A DNA stretch of 64,000 bases from Olleya sp. YS. Lineage in GTDB: Bacteria > Bacteroidota > Bacteroidia > Flavobacteriales > Flavobacteriaceae. Below are positions 18,203 through 27,119 of the stretch, one piece after another. Position numbers and translations under genes: made by a program. Every line of letters starts with the position of its first letter. The stretch's first letter is position 1. The stretch lies in contig NZ_CP121685.1 in the NCBI RefSeq assembly GCF_029760915.1, positions 656,001-720,000 on the forward strand. Reading direction: 5' to 3'. The notes under the pieces are model-generated. The model did not search any database, had not been told where the DNA came from, and saw nothing but the letters and a program-made list of their open reading frames with translations.

Positions 18203-19024
18203 ATGGATTTACAACAATGGATTAATAGAGGTGTGGAGATTATGCTTGAATTTGGACCTAAATTATTAGCAGCTATTTTAATATGGATTATAGGTAGTAT
18301 TATAATTAAACAAATATCAAGAGCCTTAAAAAGATTGATGTTGTCCAGAAACTATGATGTTAGTCTTCAAAAATTTCTATTAAATTTAATAAACTGGATT
18401 TTAAAAATTGTTCTTATAATAGTTGTTTTAGGCACTCTAGGTGTTGAAACAACATCTTTTGCTGCTATTATTGCAGCTGCAGGTTTAGCTATTGGCCTAG
18501 CCTTACAAGGCTCATTAGGTAATTTTGCTGGTGGTGTTTTAATTATGCTGTTTAAACCCTTTAAAATTGGTGACCTAATTGAAGCCCAAGGTGAAATGGG
18601 TGTGGTTAAAGAAATTCAGATATTTACAACTAAGATTACTGGGTTATCAAACCGAGAAATCATTATTCCAAATGGAGCTTTATCTAATGGAAATATTATT
18701 AATTATACCACTGAAGGAACTAGACGTGTGGATTTAATTTTTGGCGTTGGTTATGATTCTGATATTAAACAAACTAAAGACGTCTTAATGAAAGTCTTAA
18801 CCTCTAACCCAAAAGTACTCCAAGAACCAGCACCAACAGTAAATGTAATAGAGTTAGCAGATAGCTCTGTTAATTTTGCTGTTAGACCTTGGTGTAAAGC
18901 TGAAGATTATTGGGCTGTTTATTTTGAGACGACAGAAAATACTAAAGACGCTTTAGATGCTGCAGGTATAGAAATACCTTATCCACATGCAGTAGAAATA
19001 AAAAAGAAGGATAATTTTATTTAG
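18203..19024 (+). CDS. Small-conductance mechanosensitive channel (MscS family)
   Basis: A 273-residue inner-membrane protein of the usual MscS length. Three membrane helices lie at about 17-38, 60-80 and 86-115. The third is the Gly/Ala-rich pore helix (AAIIAAAGLAIGLALQGSLGN). A beta domain (FKIGDLIEAQGEMGVV, IPNGALSNGNIINY) and an alpha/beta vestibule domain follow. It should release solutes on hypo-osmotic shock. Its last 8 bases overlap the end of the convergent tsaB gene. Confidence 0.95.
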   Translation: MDLQQWINRGVEIMLEFGPKLLAAILIWIIGSIIIKQISRALKRLMLSRNYDVSLQKFLLNLINWILKIVLIIVVLGTLGVETTSFAAIIAAAGLAIGLALQGSLGNFAGGVLIMLFKPFKIGDLIEAQGEMGVVKEIQIFTTKITGLSNREIIIPNGALSNGNIINYTTEGTRRVDLIFGVGYDSDIKQTKDVLMKVLTSNPKVLQEPAPTVNVIELADSSVNFAVRPWCKAEDYWAVYFETTENTKDALDAAGIEIPYPHAVEIKKKDNFI

Positions 19025-19685
19025 CTTTTGTACCAACAAAATCTTTTAAATAAAACGGTTCAAAATAAGCGACATCTTCCATGTCGTTTGTCTTGTATTT
19101 ATCATAAGACAATGCACTCATTTGGTTTGCTGATGGCAACTTAGATTCAACAAAAATAGCATTTGTGCTTTTAATTAATGTTTTTGTTTTTTCTACACCG
19201 TTACCAATGAAATAGACCTTATTTACTTTTAACTCGTTACTAAAAGAATTATCGTCTAATATTTGCGCTTCGATTGCTCTAACAGATTTATAGTTAGCAT
19301 CAAATATTGCAGAATATACTTCCATACGTCTTGCATCTAACATTGGTATTATCAACCCTTCTTCAATATGTACTTGATGTGCTAAAGCTTCTAATGTAGA
19401 TACTGCAATTAAAGGTTTGTTTAACGCATAGCATAAGCCTTTTGCAGCAGATACACCAATGCGTAAACCTGTGTAAGAACCTGGACCTTTGCTAACAGCA
19501 ATTGCATCTAGTTGATTAGCTTCTATTTTTGCCTCCTTTAAAACAGCTTCAATATAAACATGTAGTTTTTCTGCATGAGAAAAGCCATTACCATAATCTT
19601 CTTTTAAAACCAAAGTCTCTCCTTTGTTAGAAAGAGAGACTGAGCAGTTTGTTGTAGCTGTTTCTATATTTAATATAAATGCCAA
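19017..19685 (-). CDS. tsaB: TsaB, tRNA threonylcarbamoyladenosine synthesis subunit
   Basis: A 222-residue ASKHA-fold protein with the N-terminal phosphate-1 loop NIETATTNCSVSLS and the family motif SKGPGSYTGLRIGVSAAKGL. TsaB is the dimerisation partner of TsaD in making t6A37 in ANN-decoding tRNAs. The length matches family members. It starts 2 bp after the TolC stop on the same strand and may be the last gene of the export operon's transcript. Its 3' end overlaps mscS by 8 bp. Confidence 0.95.
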   Translation of the reverse strand: MAFILNIETATTNCSVSLSNKGETLVLKEDYGNGFSHAEKLHVYIEAVLKEAKIEANQLDAIAVSKGPGSYTGLRIGVSAAKGLCYALNKPLIAVSTLEALAHQVHIEEGLIIPMLDARRMEVYSAIFDANYKSVRAIEAQILDDNSFSNELKVNKVYFIGNGVEKTKTLIKSTNAIFVESKLPSANQMSALSYDKYKTNDMEDVAYFEPFYLKDFVGTKAK

Positions 19686-19687
19686 TT

Positions 19688-21007
19688 TTACTGAGTTATT
19701 GGTTTATCAAGATAAAAGTCTAAAACTTTAGTTTTGAATATAAAATCATACTTGGCATTAATCAAAGAGGATTCTGCGTTTACTAACCTAAGCCTAGTTT
19801 GCTCCAAATCGAAAGCATTCATTGCTCCAATATTATAACGCTCTTGAGAATTTTGAAATGCAATTTCTTGAGCTTCTAAACTAACTTTAGCAGCTTCATA
19901 AGACAAATATGCAGCTTTAGCATCGGTAAATGCACGCTGTACATTTGCCTCCACATTGAGTTTAGTTTGCTCTAAGTTTAAAGATGCATTTTCTTCTTGA
20001 ATTTTAGATCTTGCAACATTTGTTTTATTTTGAAATTGAGAAAAAATAGGAATATTTACATTGACACTAAAACGATGTCCCTTTTGTTGATTTAATTGAT
20101 CAAAGAATGATGCTTCAGTATCAAATAAGTTTGTGAAAAACACATTAGATCCAAACCCATAATTTAAAGAAACTATTGGTAAAAATCCACTCTTAGATAT
20201 TTCAGTATTTAATTCTGCGTTTTCAATATTTTTTTCTGCAACCTTTACTTCATATCTGTTATCCAATGCATAATTTACTATTGGTTTAGCATTGTCATAC
20301 ATTAGCTCTGCAGTAGGACTATCAATTTCAATCACTTCTATTTGAAATCCCTCATATGGTAATTGTAGTAATTGAGATAAAGTTAACAACGCTAAATCAT
20401 AATTATTTTGAGCTACAGTTACGCTTTGTAAATCTCTACTTAACGTTGCTTTTGTATCAAATATATTTGCTGCAGGTTGTACTCCTGCATCGACTAAATC
20501 TTCTACTTGCTTTAGCTGTTTTTTGGTAAACTCGTATTGTGCTTTGGCTATATCTAAATTTTCGATATTAAATAATACATTAAGATATGCGTTTACTACG
20601 TTTAAAGATATATCATCTTTAATTCTATTTAACTCTAACTGATTGGTCTCCAAATTTAATTGAGACTGTTTATATAGGTTTGTTAAACGGAAACCATTAA
20701 ATACAGTTTGATTAGCGCTTATACTAACGCTAGTACTATTATCTGTTCTATCCACAAACTGACCTGGGAATAATTCTCTGTTTCCTAAAGATAAACTATG
20801 TCCTAAATTGGCGTTTACACTAGGTAAAAATTGTCCTTTAGATGCGATAACATCTTGCTCGTTAGACATTAAAGTATTTTGACCTTGTAGTACAGTAATA
20901 TTATTTTCTAATGCATGTGCAACACACTCTTGCAACGTCCATTTTTTATCTTGTGCTGAAGCAGAACATACTACAAACAGCATTATTGTGCATAAAATCT
21001 GTTTCAT
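19688..21007 (-). CDS. TolC family outer-membrane efflux protein
   Basis: About 439 residues with signal peptide MKQILCTIMLFVVCSASAQ. Two TolC half-repeats of long helices follow (WTLQECVAHALENNI near the N-terminus, YNIGAMNAFDLEQTRLRLVNAE near the C-terminus). It forms the outer-membrane duct of a tripartite exporter. The ATG at 21007 begins one base after the adaptor's stop codon. The longer in-frame start at 21082 would lie inside the adaptor gene and put the signal peptide internal, so it is rejected. The operon runs ATPase, permease, permease, adaptor, TolC. Confidence 0.93.
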   Translation of the reverse strand: MKQILCTIMLFVVCSASAQDKKWTLQECVAHALENNITVLQGQNTLMSNEQDVIASKGQFLPSVNANLGHSLSLGNRELFPGQFVDRTDNSTSVSISANQTVFNGFRLTNLYKQSQLNLETNQLELNRIKDDISLNVVNAYLNVLFNIENLDIAKAQYEFTKKQLKQVEDLVDAGVQPAANIFDTKATLSRDLQSVTVAQNNYDLALLTLSQLLQLPYEGFQIEVIEIDSPTAELMYDNAKPIVNYALDNRYEVKVAEKNIENAELNTEISKSGFLPIVSLNYGFGSNVFFTNLFDTEASFFDQLNQQKGHRFSVNVNIPIFSQFQNKTNVARSKIQEENASLNLEQTKLNVEANVQRAFTDAKAAYLSYEAAKVSLEAQEIAFQNSQERYNIGAMNAFDLEQTRLRLVNAESSLINAKYDFIFKTKVLDFYLDKPITQ

Positions 21008-21008
21008 A

Positions 21009-22127
21009 TTAATTGTCGTCTTCATCGTTATCTTCTTTAGATGCTTTATTCCAAACTTTAATTTTGTCTCCTTCTTTAACACCTTCAGTAATTTCTACGT
21101 TAATTCCATCAGACAATCCTAGCTCTACATTTTGCTTTTCAAATTTCCCTTCCTCTTTTTCGATTTCAACAAATGGTTTCTCTGTAATTCTGTTAAACTG
21201 TAGTAAGGATTCTTTAATCACTAAAGTACTATCTCTACTTTCCATTTCAATTTCAGCATTTGCACTGTAACCAGCTCTAATTTTTGTTGATGGTTCAACA
21301 TCTACGTCTGCTTTAATTGTAAATTGTACTGCTCCATTTTCTTCCATACCTTTAGGCGCAACAAATGTTAATTTTGCTGGGAATTCTTTTTCGTTAATAG
21401 CTCCTAAAATGACTTTTATCTCTTTTCCTTCTTCTAGTTTACCAACTTCAGCTTCATCTACTTTTCCTTCAAAAATCATTTTGCTCATATCAGCAATAGT
21501 TGCAATGGTTGTTCCTGCATTAAAGTTATTACTTTCAATAACTTGATCACCTTCACGTACAGGAATTTCTAAAATAGTACCAGGAATTAGTGCCACAATA
21601 TTGGTGTTAGCAGAGCCACCACCAGATAGTGATCCACGTTTTATAATTTGATAATTGTTTTGAGCTTGGTTTAATGTCTCTTTGGCTTGATTTAAAGCCA
21701 ACTCACTGTTTTCAAAATCTTGTCTTGAAATTACACCTTTATCAAATAGTTTTTTATTCCTATCGTATAATGTCTTTGCATTGTTATAAGATAATTTAGC
21801 TGTAGAAATTTGCCCACTAGCACCAACTAAGCTTTGCTCGTTAGGCACCACTCTAATTTTAGCAATAACGTCACCTTTTTTCACGATATCACCTTCTTCT
21901 ACTAAAATCTTATCTATAATACCAGAGATTTGAGGTTTTAACTCTACTTCTTCTTCTGGGTTAAGTTTCCCAGTAGCTACTGTTTTTGTATTAATTGAGG
22001 TGTAAAAAGGCTCAGCTGTTTTAAAATCTTCAACAGATTTTTCATTTGAATCTTTAAAATATTTTAACACCCAAACTAGTGCTAAAATTAAGACAACTAC
22101 GATAATTATTTTTATTATTTTTTTCAT
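21009..22127 (-). CDS. Periplasmic adaptor subunit of efflux system (HlyD/MacA family)
   Basis: A 372-residue membrane-fusion protein. An N-terminal anchor helix (about 4-20) is followed by a lipoyl-like half (VELKPQISGIIDKILVEEGD), a helical hairpin (about 95-160) and the second lipoyl half (IPGTILEIPVREGDQVIE). Beta-barrel and membrane-proximal domains complete it. The C-terminus is acidic (KEDNDEDDN). It links the MacB-like permeases to TolC, and its gene touches tolC directly. Confidence 0.94.
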   Translation of the reverse strand: MKKIIKIIIVVVLILALVWVLKYFKDSNEKSVEDFKTAEPFYTSINTKTVATGKLNPEEEVELKPQISGIIDKILVEEGDIVKKGDVIAKIRVVPNEQSLVGASGQISTAKLSYNNAKTLYDRNKKLFDKGVISRQDFENSELALNQAKETLNQAQNNYQIIKRGSLSGGGSANTNIVALIPGTILEIPVREGDQVIESNNFNAGTTIATIADMSKMIFEGKVDEAEVGKLEEGKEIKVILGAINEKEFPAKLTFVAPKGMEENGAVQFTIKADVDVEPSTKIRAGYSANAEIEMESRDSTLVIKESLLQFNRITEKPFVEIEKEEGKFEKQNVELGLSDGINVEITEGVKEGDKIKVWNKASKEDNDEDDN

Positions 22128-22183
22128 TTGGTTGTGGTTTATACTTTACTTGTACGATTATTAAATTTATTTTGATTGATTTT

Positions 22184-23425
22184 TTATTCTTCTCTTAACG
22201 CGTCTATTGGCTTTACGCTAGTAGCTTTAAACGCTGGTATTAGACCTATTAATGTTCCTAAAACAACTAATATTATTAATGCTATAAATACAACAGAAAT
22301 GGATACAGACGCATTAACTAGAACTGCTTCTGGACCTTGCCCAAAAAAGGTGTCGACAAAAATAAGTAATAATCCACCACTAATAATCCCTAGTAATCCA
22401 GCTATTAATGTGATAAACACAGCCTCTAAGATAACTTGTCTTTTAATTTCAAAAGGTGTCGCACCTAAGGCTCTTCGTACACCTATTTCTTTGGTACGTT
22501 CTCTTACTGTAATAAGTAGAATGTTACCAATTGCAAATACACCAGCTATTAAAGTGGCTATTCCAACAAACCAAGTTAAAAACTGCATTCCTGTTAAAAA
22601 TCCAGTGATTTTTGCGAACTCTTTACCTAAATTAAAGCTACCAAATGCACGATTATCTTCAGGATGTACTTGATTTAAATTTCTTAAAATTAGTTTAGCA
22701 TCCAACTCTATTTGAGAAATGTCATATTCTGGCTTACCAGTAATCATCATCCAACCAATATTTTCTCCCATATTATAGATTTGCTGAAAAGTAGTGAATG
22801 GTATATGAATATCACTTGTCGGTCCCATATTAGCATTACCTGTTTCAAACATACCAACAACTTTAAAATTCATTCCGTTTAATTGAATGTATTCGCCAAT
22901 CATTTCGGCATCTTTTTCAAAGAGCTGCTTATAGATTTCCTCAGAAATAACAACGACTTTTCGGTTTAGGTCAATGTCTGTTTGATTGATAAATCGTCCT
23001 TTAATCATTTTCTTTTTTTGAACCTGATCTAACAATGGATAATCACCATTAACACTAAAATTACCTGATAAAAAATTATGAATAACTAATGCAGAACTTT
23101 GATTACGTGGTACAACAAATTCGATACCTTCTACATTCTCTTCAATTTTTTTAGCATCACTAATTTTAAGTGGTACTTGACGACCTTCTTGAAACCCTTT
23201 AAATGGTTTGCTTGTACTTTGCGACCATACAAATACACTGTTTGTAGCAAAGCTACCAAACAGTCTATTAAACGAGTTTTCTATACCTCGAGCAGATCCT
23301 AATAATGCAATAAGTAGTAAAATTCCCCACCACACACCAACCATGGTGAGTGCTGTACGGAGTTTATTTTTCCCTAAGCTATCAAAAACCTCTTGCCACG
23401 TATCTCTTTCTAGTAAAAATCGCAT
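22184..23425 (-). CDS. ABC transporter permease, MacB/FtsX type (second permease)
   Basis: A 413-residue permease: a MacB periplasmic core domain between a first membrane helix (about 23-45) and three C-terminal helices of the FtsX family (about 280-405). The cytoplasmic ending VKPIDALREE and the coupling segment RTKEIGVRRALGATP are typical. It has no ATPase domain and shares the ATPase at 24650-25351. It lies 2 bp from the paralogous permease upstream, and the two likely form a heterodimer (inference). Confidence 0.94.
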   Translation of the reverse strand: MRFLLERDTWQEVFDSLGKNKLRTALTMVGVWWGILLLIALLGSARGIENSFNRLFGSFATNSVFVWSQSTSKPFKGFQEGRQVPLKISDAKKIEENVEGIEFVVPRNQSSALVIHNFLSGNFSVNGDYPLLDQVQKKKMIKGRFINQTDIDLNRKVVVISEEIYKQLFEKDAEMIGEYIQLNGMNFKVVGMFETGNANMGPTSDIHIPFTTFQQIYNMGENIGWMMITGKPEYDISQIELDAKLILRNLNQVHPEDNRAFGSFNLGKEFAKITGFLTGMQFLTWFVGIATLIAGVFAIGNILLITVRERTKEIGVRRALGATPFEIKRQVILEAVFITLIAGLLGIISGGLLLIFVDTFFGQGPEAVLVNASVSISVVFIALIILVVLGTLIGLIPAFKATSVKPIDALREE

Positions 23426-23427
23426 AG

Positions 23428-24657
23428 TTAATCGTTTCTAAGTGCTACAATTGGTTTAATTCTTGATGCTTTTTTTGCAGGTAAATATCCTGCTAGTCCG
23501 CCTGCTATAATTAAGGTTATTGTGGCTCCAATAACTAAATTTAAACTTACGTAAGGGTCTTTAATAAAATATTGTTCTAAGCTAGGTCCTACTAATTCTA
23601 ATATTCCCATACCAAGTAATAGTCCAACAAAACCTGCAATAATGGTAATTAAAATGGACTCCATTAAAATGATTAATACAATAGATTTTGGAGAAGCTCC
23701 AAGTGCTTTTCTAATACCAATCTCTTTGGTACGTTCTTTTACAATAAATATCATAATATTGCTAATACCAACAATTCCTGCAATTAAAGTTCCAAATCCT
23801 ATAATAAGTACTAAAATACCTAAAACAAAAGTCATTTGATCTACTGCTTTAGACTCGTTTGCCAAATTACGTACTCTAATAGCGCGTTGATCGTTTTGAG
23901 AGACCATAAAACGGTCTTTAAGTTTTTTTGTTAATACGTTACTAAAACTTATTGCCGAGTCAAAATCCATATCTGGATTATACGTTAAATTGATTTGATC
24001 GATATGATCGTTATTACCATAGATTTGTTGCGCAGTAGATACTGGCATATAAATCATACGCTCTTCATTATCTCCACCATCATCAATGAAAGTACCAACA
24101 ACCTTGTATTGAATTCCGTTAAGGTTTAAATATTTTCCAATAGCAGTGGTTTTTAAAAATAAATCTTCTTCGACTAAACGACCAATTACAACAACTTTAG
24201 TTTTATTTTTTATATCAGATTCATTAATATATCTACCATAGGTAACTTTAGTGTTTTCTAAGAATTGATGATCTGGATTTACAGCTCTTACTGAGTAGCT
24301 GTTTTTTTCGTTTTTATATATTGCTGTTACGTTTAGATAGATTCTAGAAGTAATGTACTGGACTTTATCTCCAAATTCTTCTTCTATCCATTCTTGGTCT
24401 TTGTTTTCAAATTGTATTTGTCGTCCTGCTTGCAATCCGTTACTAGCTTTAGAGGTTCTACCTGAAAAGACAAAAATTGAATTTTTTGCATCATCTACAA
24501 ATGCAGAATCAAAAGTGTTAAGCAAACCATTGGTTATACCAAAAAGCAAAGCAAATAATAAAATAGCAAAAGACACTGTAAAACCTGACAGTAAGGTTCT
24601 GGTTTTATTTTTATTAATACTCTGAAATATTTCTCGCCAAAGGTCTTTATCAAACAT
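23428..24657 (-). CDS. ABC transporter permease, MacB/FtsX type (first permease)
   Basis: A 409-residue paralogue of the permease just downstream. It has an N-terminal helix (about 22-45), a periplasmic MacB core, three C-terminal helices, the coupling motif RTKEIGIRKALGASP, and the ending IKPIVALRND. Its start overlaps the end of the ATPase gene by 8 bp, which suggests translational coupling. Substrate unknown; MacAB-like systems export peptides, lipoproteins or small toxic molecules. Confidence 0.94.
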   Translation of the reverse strand: MFDKDLWREIFQSINKNKTRTLLSGFTVSFAILLFALLFGITNGLLNTFDSAFVDDAKNSIFVFSGRTSKASNGLQAGRQIQFENKDQEWIEEEFGDKVQYITSRIYLNVTAIYKNEKNSYSVRAVNPDHQFLENTKVTYGRYINESDIKNKTKVVVIGRLVEEDLFLKTTAIGKYLNLNGIQYKVVGTFIDDGGDNEERMIYMPVSTAQQIYGNNDHIDQINLTYNPDMDFDSAISFSNVLTKKLKDRFMVSQNDQRAIRVRNLANESKAVDQMTFVLGILVLIIGFGTLIAGIVGISNIMIFIVKERTKEIGIRKALGASPKSIVLIILMESILITIIAGFVGLLLGMGILELVGPSLEQYFIKDPYVSLNLVIGATITLIIAGGLAGYLPAKKASRIKPIVALRND

Positions 24658-25351
24658 GTGCTGAGGCTCTAACTTGATTTACAAATACATCTTCCATAAT
24701 AACACCATCTTTTAATCTAACAATACGTTTACACATATTTGCGATGTCTTCTTCATGTGTTACCATAAGTATAGTTTTACCTTCATCATTTAAAGATTGG
24801 ATAAAATCCATAATCTCATAAGACGTTGTGGTATCTAAAGCTCCTGTTGGCTCATCTGCCAATAATAATTTTGGGTTTGCAGCTAATGCACGTGCAATAG
24901 CCACACGTTGTTTTTGTCCACCAGACAACTCATTTGGTAAATGGTCTGCCCAATCTTTAAGGCCTACTTTACCTAAATGAAACATGGCTTTCTCAATACG
25001 ATCTTTACGTTTTAAACCTTGATAATACAATGGTAAAGCAACGTTATCTAATGCATTTTTGTAATTAATAAGGTTAAAGGATTGAAAAATAAATCCTAAA
25101 AATTTATTACGATAGATGGCTGCTTTTTTCTCTGTTAAGTTTTTAATAGGTACACCATCCAATATGTACTCACCTTCATCAGCCTCGTCTAACATCCCAA
25201 TAATATTAAGTAACGTTGATTTTCCTGATCCAGAAGATCCCATGATGGCTACCATTTCGCCTTCTTCGACAGATAAATCAATCCCTTTTAATACATGAAG
25301 ACTAGAATCGCCAATTGGGTAAGACTTGTGTAGTTTACTTATTTTGAGCAT
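24650..25351 (-). CDS. ABC transporter ATP-binding protein (MacB/LolD type)
   Basis: A 233-residue ATPase with Walker A GSSGSGKST (38-46), Q-loop in FIFQSFNLI, signature LSGGQKQRVAIARAL, Walker B LLLADEP and the switch His in MVTHEED. It energises the two permeases encoded directly downstream. It is the first gene of the five-gene export operon (25351 to 19688). The 113-bp upstream gap holds no exact TAnnTTTG box. Confidence 0.95.
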   Translation of the reverse strand: MLKISKLHKSYPIGDSSLHVLKGIDLSVEEGEMVAIMGSSGSGKSTLLNIIGMLDEADEGEYILDGVPIKNLTEKKAAIYRNKFLGFIFQSFNLINYKNALDNVALPLYYQGLKRKDRIEKAMFHLGKVGLKDWADHLPNELSGGQKQRVAIARALAANPKLLLADEPTGALDTTTSYEIMDFIQSLNDEGKTILMVTHEEDIANMCKRIVRLKDGVIMEDVFVNQVRASAHV

Positions 25352-25464
25352 AATTGGTGGTTTTTTTGATTGATGATTAACTCAATATCAATTAGACTAC
25401 AAAGGACAGTATTTGTTACAATTTTTATTAAAAAATTTTGTTAAAAGAAAAATCAAATGTATTT

Positions 25465-25686
25465 CTACCCTTTTCTAGTCTTAAAGTATTTCCAATATAT
25501 AAAAAAACCCAAACCAAAGACAATTATATACGGAATAGACATTAAATATACGATTCCATCATTTATTCCTTTTGCTGCTGCTTGCCCTTCTTCGTTTTCT
25601 AAAACTGCACGACACATAGCACATTGTGCATTTGCTTGTACAAATGATAAGATTAAAAATAGAAATAAAAAAACTTTAGTTTTCAT
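25465..25686 (-). CDS. Small exported membrane protein with CAMC motif
   Basis: About 73 residues: signal peptide (about 1-21, ending QANAQ), CAMC at the mature N-terminus, a short acidic stretch, and one membrane helix (about 46-65) with a basic tail. The ATG at 25686 is chosen since it starts a good signal peptide. An in-frame ATG at 25785 would run into the DUF420 gene and lack one. It ends the SCO-DUF420 gene set. The C-x2-C next to a copper chaperone suggests a metal or redox role in oxidase assembly, but this is inference. I do not recognise a named family. Confidence 0.75.
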   Translation of the reverse strand: MKTKVFLFLFLILSFVQANAQCAMCRAVLENEEGQAAAKGINDGIVYLMSIPYIIVFGLGFFIYWKYFKTRKG

Positions 25687-25694
25687 ACTTATAA

Positions 25695-25719
25695 GATTCT
25701 TCGCTACGTTCTGAACGAC
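25695..25719. repeat. REP-like palindrome between DUF420 gene and small membrane gene
   Basis: GATTCTTCGCTACGTTCTGAACGAC holds an imperfect TTC...GAA palindrome and fills most of the 35-bp gap between two genes. It resembles short dispersed palindromes of flavobacterial genomes. Confidence 0.5.
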
Positions 25720-25721
25720 AA

Positions 25722-26267
25722 TTACACATAGTAAGGCGAAATCATTAAATATACAACAACACCTGTTATGGCTACATATAGCCATAACGGAAATGTGATT
25801 TTAGCTATCTTTTTATGACGCTCAAAATTATTAGTGATAGCTCTGACATAGGTGATTAATACAAACGGAATAACTGCTATTGACAATACAATATGTGTAA
25901 TTAATATAAAATAATACACATATTTTATAGCACCTTCTCCTCCAAATTTGGTAGAATCGCTAGTCATATGATAAGCAATGTACATTAATAAAAATGACAC
26001 TGATAAAGCGATAGCTAACTTCATTAAATTTTCATGCTGTTTCCTTTTTCCTTTTTTAATAGACCATACTGCAACAAGTAATACTAATGCTGTCAATGCA
26101 TTTATGCTAGCATAAATAGGAGGTAAAAAAGTTAAAGGTTGTACGTCAAAACCTAATCTTTTAAGATTGACTCCAAATAAAGCAGCTACTGCTAATGGTA
26201 TAATTATGGAAAGTGCAACAATCCATTTATTATATTTCTTTTCGTTTTGTAGGTTTTCTGTGTTCAT
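25722..26267 (-). CDS. DUF420 membrane protein (CtaM-like)
   Basis: A 181-residue protein with five predicted membrane helices (about 15-33, 45-63, 78-98, 115-140 and 155-175). Histidines sit in helix-edge positions (AYHMTSDS, ITHIVLS). DUF420 includes CtaM, needed for maturing heme-copper oxidase in Firmicutes. Its place between sco and the small CAMC protein in an oxidase gene cluster fits an assembly role. No catalytic motif is visible. Confidence 0.88.
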   Translation of the reverse strand: MNTENLQNEKKYNKWIVALSIIIPLAVAALFGVNLKRLGFDVQPLTFLPPIYASINALTALVLLVAVWSIKKGKRKQHENLMKLAIALSVSFLLMYIAYHMTSDSTKFGGEGAIKYVYYFILITHIVLSIAVIPFVLITYVRAITNNFERHKKIAKITFPLWLYVAITGVVVYLMISPYYV

Positions 26268-26280
26268 TCTAAATTATTAT

Positions 26281-26309
26281 GAGATCCTGAAACAAGTTCA
26301 GAATGACGC
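26281..26309. repeat. REP-like palindrome between sco and DUF420 genes
   Basis: The core TCCTGAAACAAGTTCAGAA is an imperfect palindrome that fills the 47-bp gap between two minus-strand genes. Read on the minus strand it has the form GTCATTCTGAACTTG, a common dispersed motif in flavobacteria. Confidence 0.6.
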
Positions 26310-26314
26310 ATTAT

Positions 26315-27061
26315 TTATTGATTTAATAGCTTTGCAATGTCTTCTTTTAGCATGGTTATTTCTTGCTCAATACCATCTTCATCTACTTTTTCTTGTTCGC
26401 TGACAACACCTTTATAAAAGATTTTTGGATTACCAAAATCATCTTTTCTAGAACGTAAATAGCCTTCTTTATCCACTAAAGCAAAGTCACCTGAATGTTC
26501 AAAATTTTCTGTATCTACAAAGATGTTAAACCCAATGTTTGATAATTTGTAAATGTCTTCTTTGGGTCCAGTCATTAGATGCCAATTAGGATTGGTTACA
26601 CCATAGTTGTCAGCATATTCTTTTAACACTTCTGGTGTGTCATTATCTGGCATGATGCTAAACGAAGCAATTCCAAAATCTGGATTGTTTTTAAACGTAT
26701 TTTGGATAGTAACTAAGTTACTACTCATCCTTGGACAAATGGTTGGGCAAGTTGTAAAAAAGAAATCGACTACATATACTTTACCTAAATAATCTTTATT
26801 AGTTATAGTGTTTCCGTTTTGGTCTGTAAAACTGAATTCAGGTACTTTTTTTCGTTCGCCATTTATAACTAGATATTCTAAATCAGATGTATTTGTCTTA
26901 GACTTTTGGTCGTTTACAACAATTCCCTTACTTCTGCTTTCGTCTGTACGGTTAATATCTTTATTGGTGATTCGATTAACTATCTTAGGAATAAAAATAA
27001 TACCAAACAATAGTATAATAAACGAAATACCTATGTATGAATAATTTGGTTTTTTGCTCAT
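26315..27061 (-). CDS. SCO family copper chaperone/thiol oxidoreductase
   Basis: A 248-residue SCO1/SenC protein anchored by an N-terminal helix (about 9-27). Its thioredoxin fold carries the copper-binding C105-x3-C109 (TTCPTICPRM) and the third ligand H189 (ENFEHSGDFAL). It delivers copper to the CuA site of cytochrome oxidase subunit II on the outer side of the inner membrane. A 40-residue linker precedes the fold. The neighbours are oxidase subunits and assembly genes. Confidence 0.95.
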   Translation of the reverse strand: MSKKPNYSYIGISFIILLFGIIFIPKIVNRITNKDINRTDESRSKGIVVNDQKSKTNTSDLEYLVINGERKKVPEFSFTDQNGNTITNKDYLGKVYVVDFFFTTCPTICPRMSSNLVTIQNTFKNNPDFGIASFSIMPDNDTPEVLKEYADNYGVTNPNWHLMTGPKEDIYKLSNIGFNIFVDTENFEHSGDFALVDKEGYLRSRKDDFGNPKIFYKGVVSEQEKVDEDGIEQEITMLKEDIAKLLNQ

Positions 27062-27119
27062 AATATTTTTTAAAAGACACTTAAACTTGGCTTAGTGTGA
27101 CATTATATTTGCAATTTAG

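Noticed and set aside
22176-22673. A 165-residue plus-strand frame opposite a permease gene
   Set aside because: The minus-strand permease has full FtsX motifs; the plus frame has no coherent fold.
27062-27119. Possible REP-like palindrome (GACACTTAA...TTAGTGTGAC) before sco
   Set aside because: The arms match too poorly and no second copy is seen in the window.
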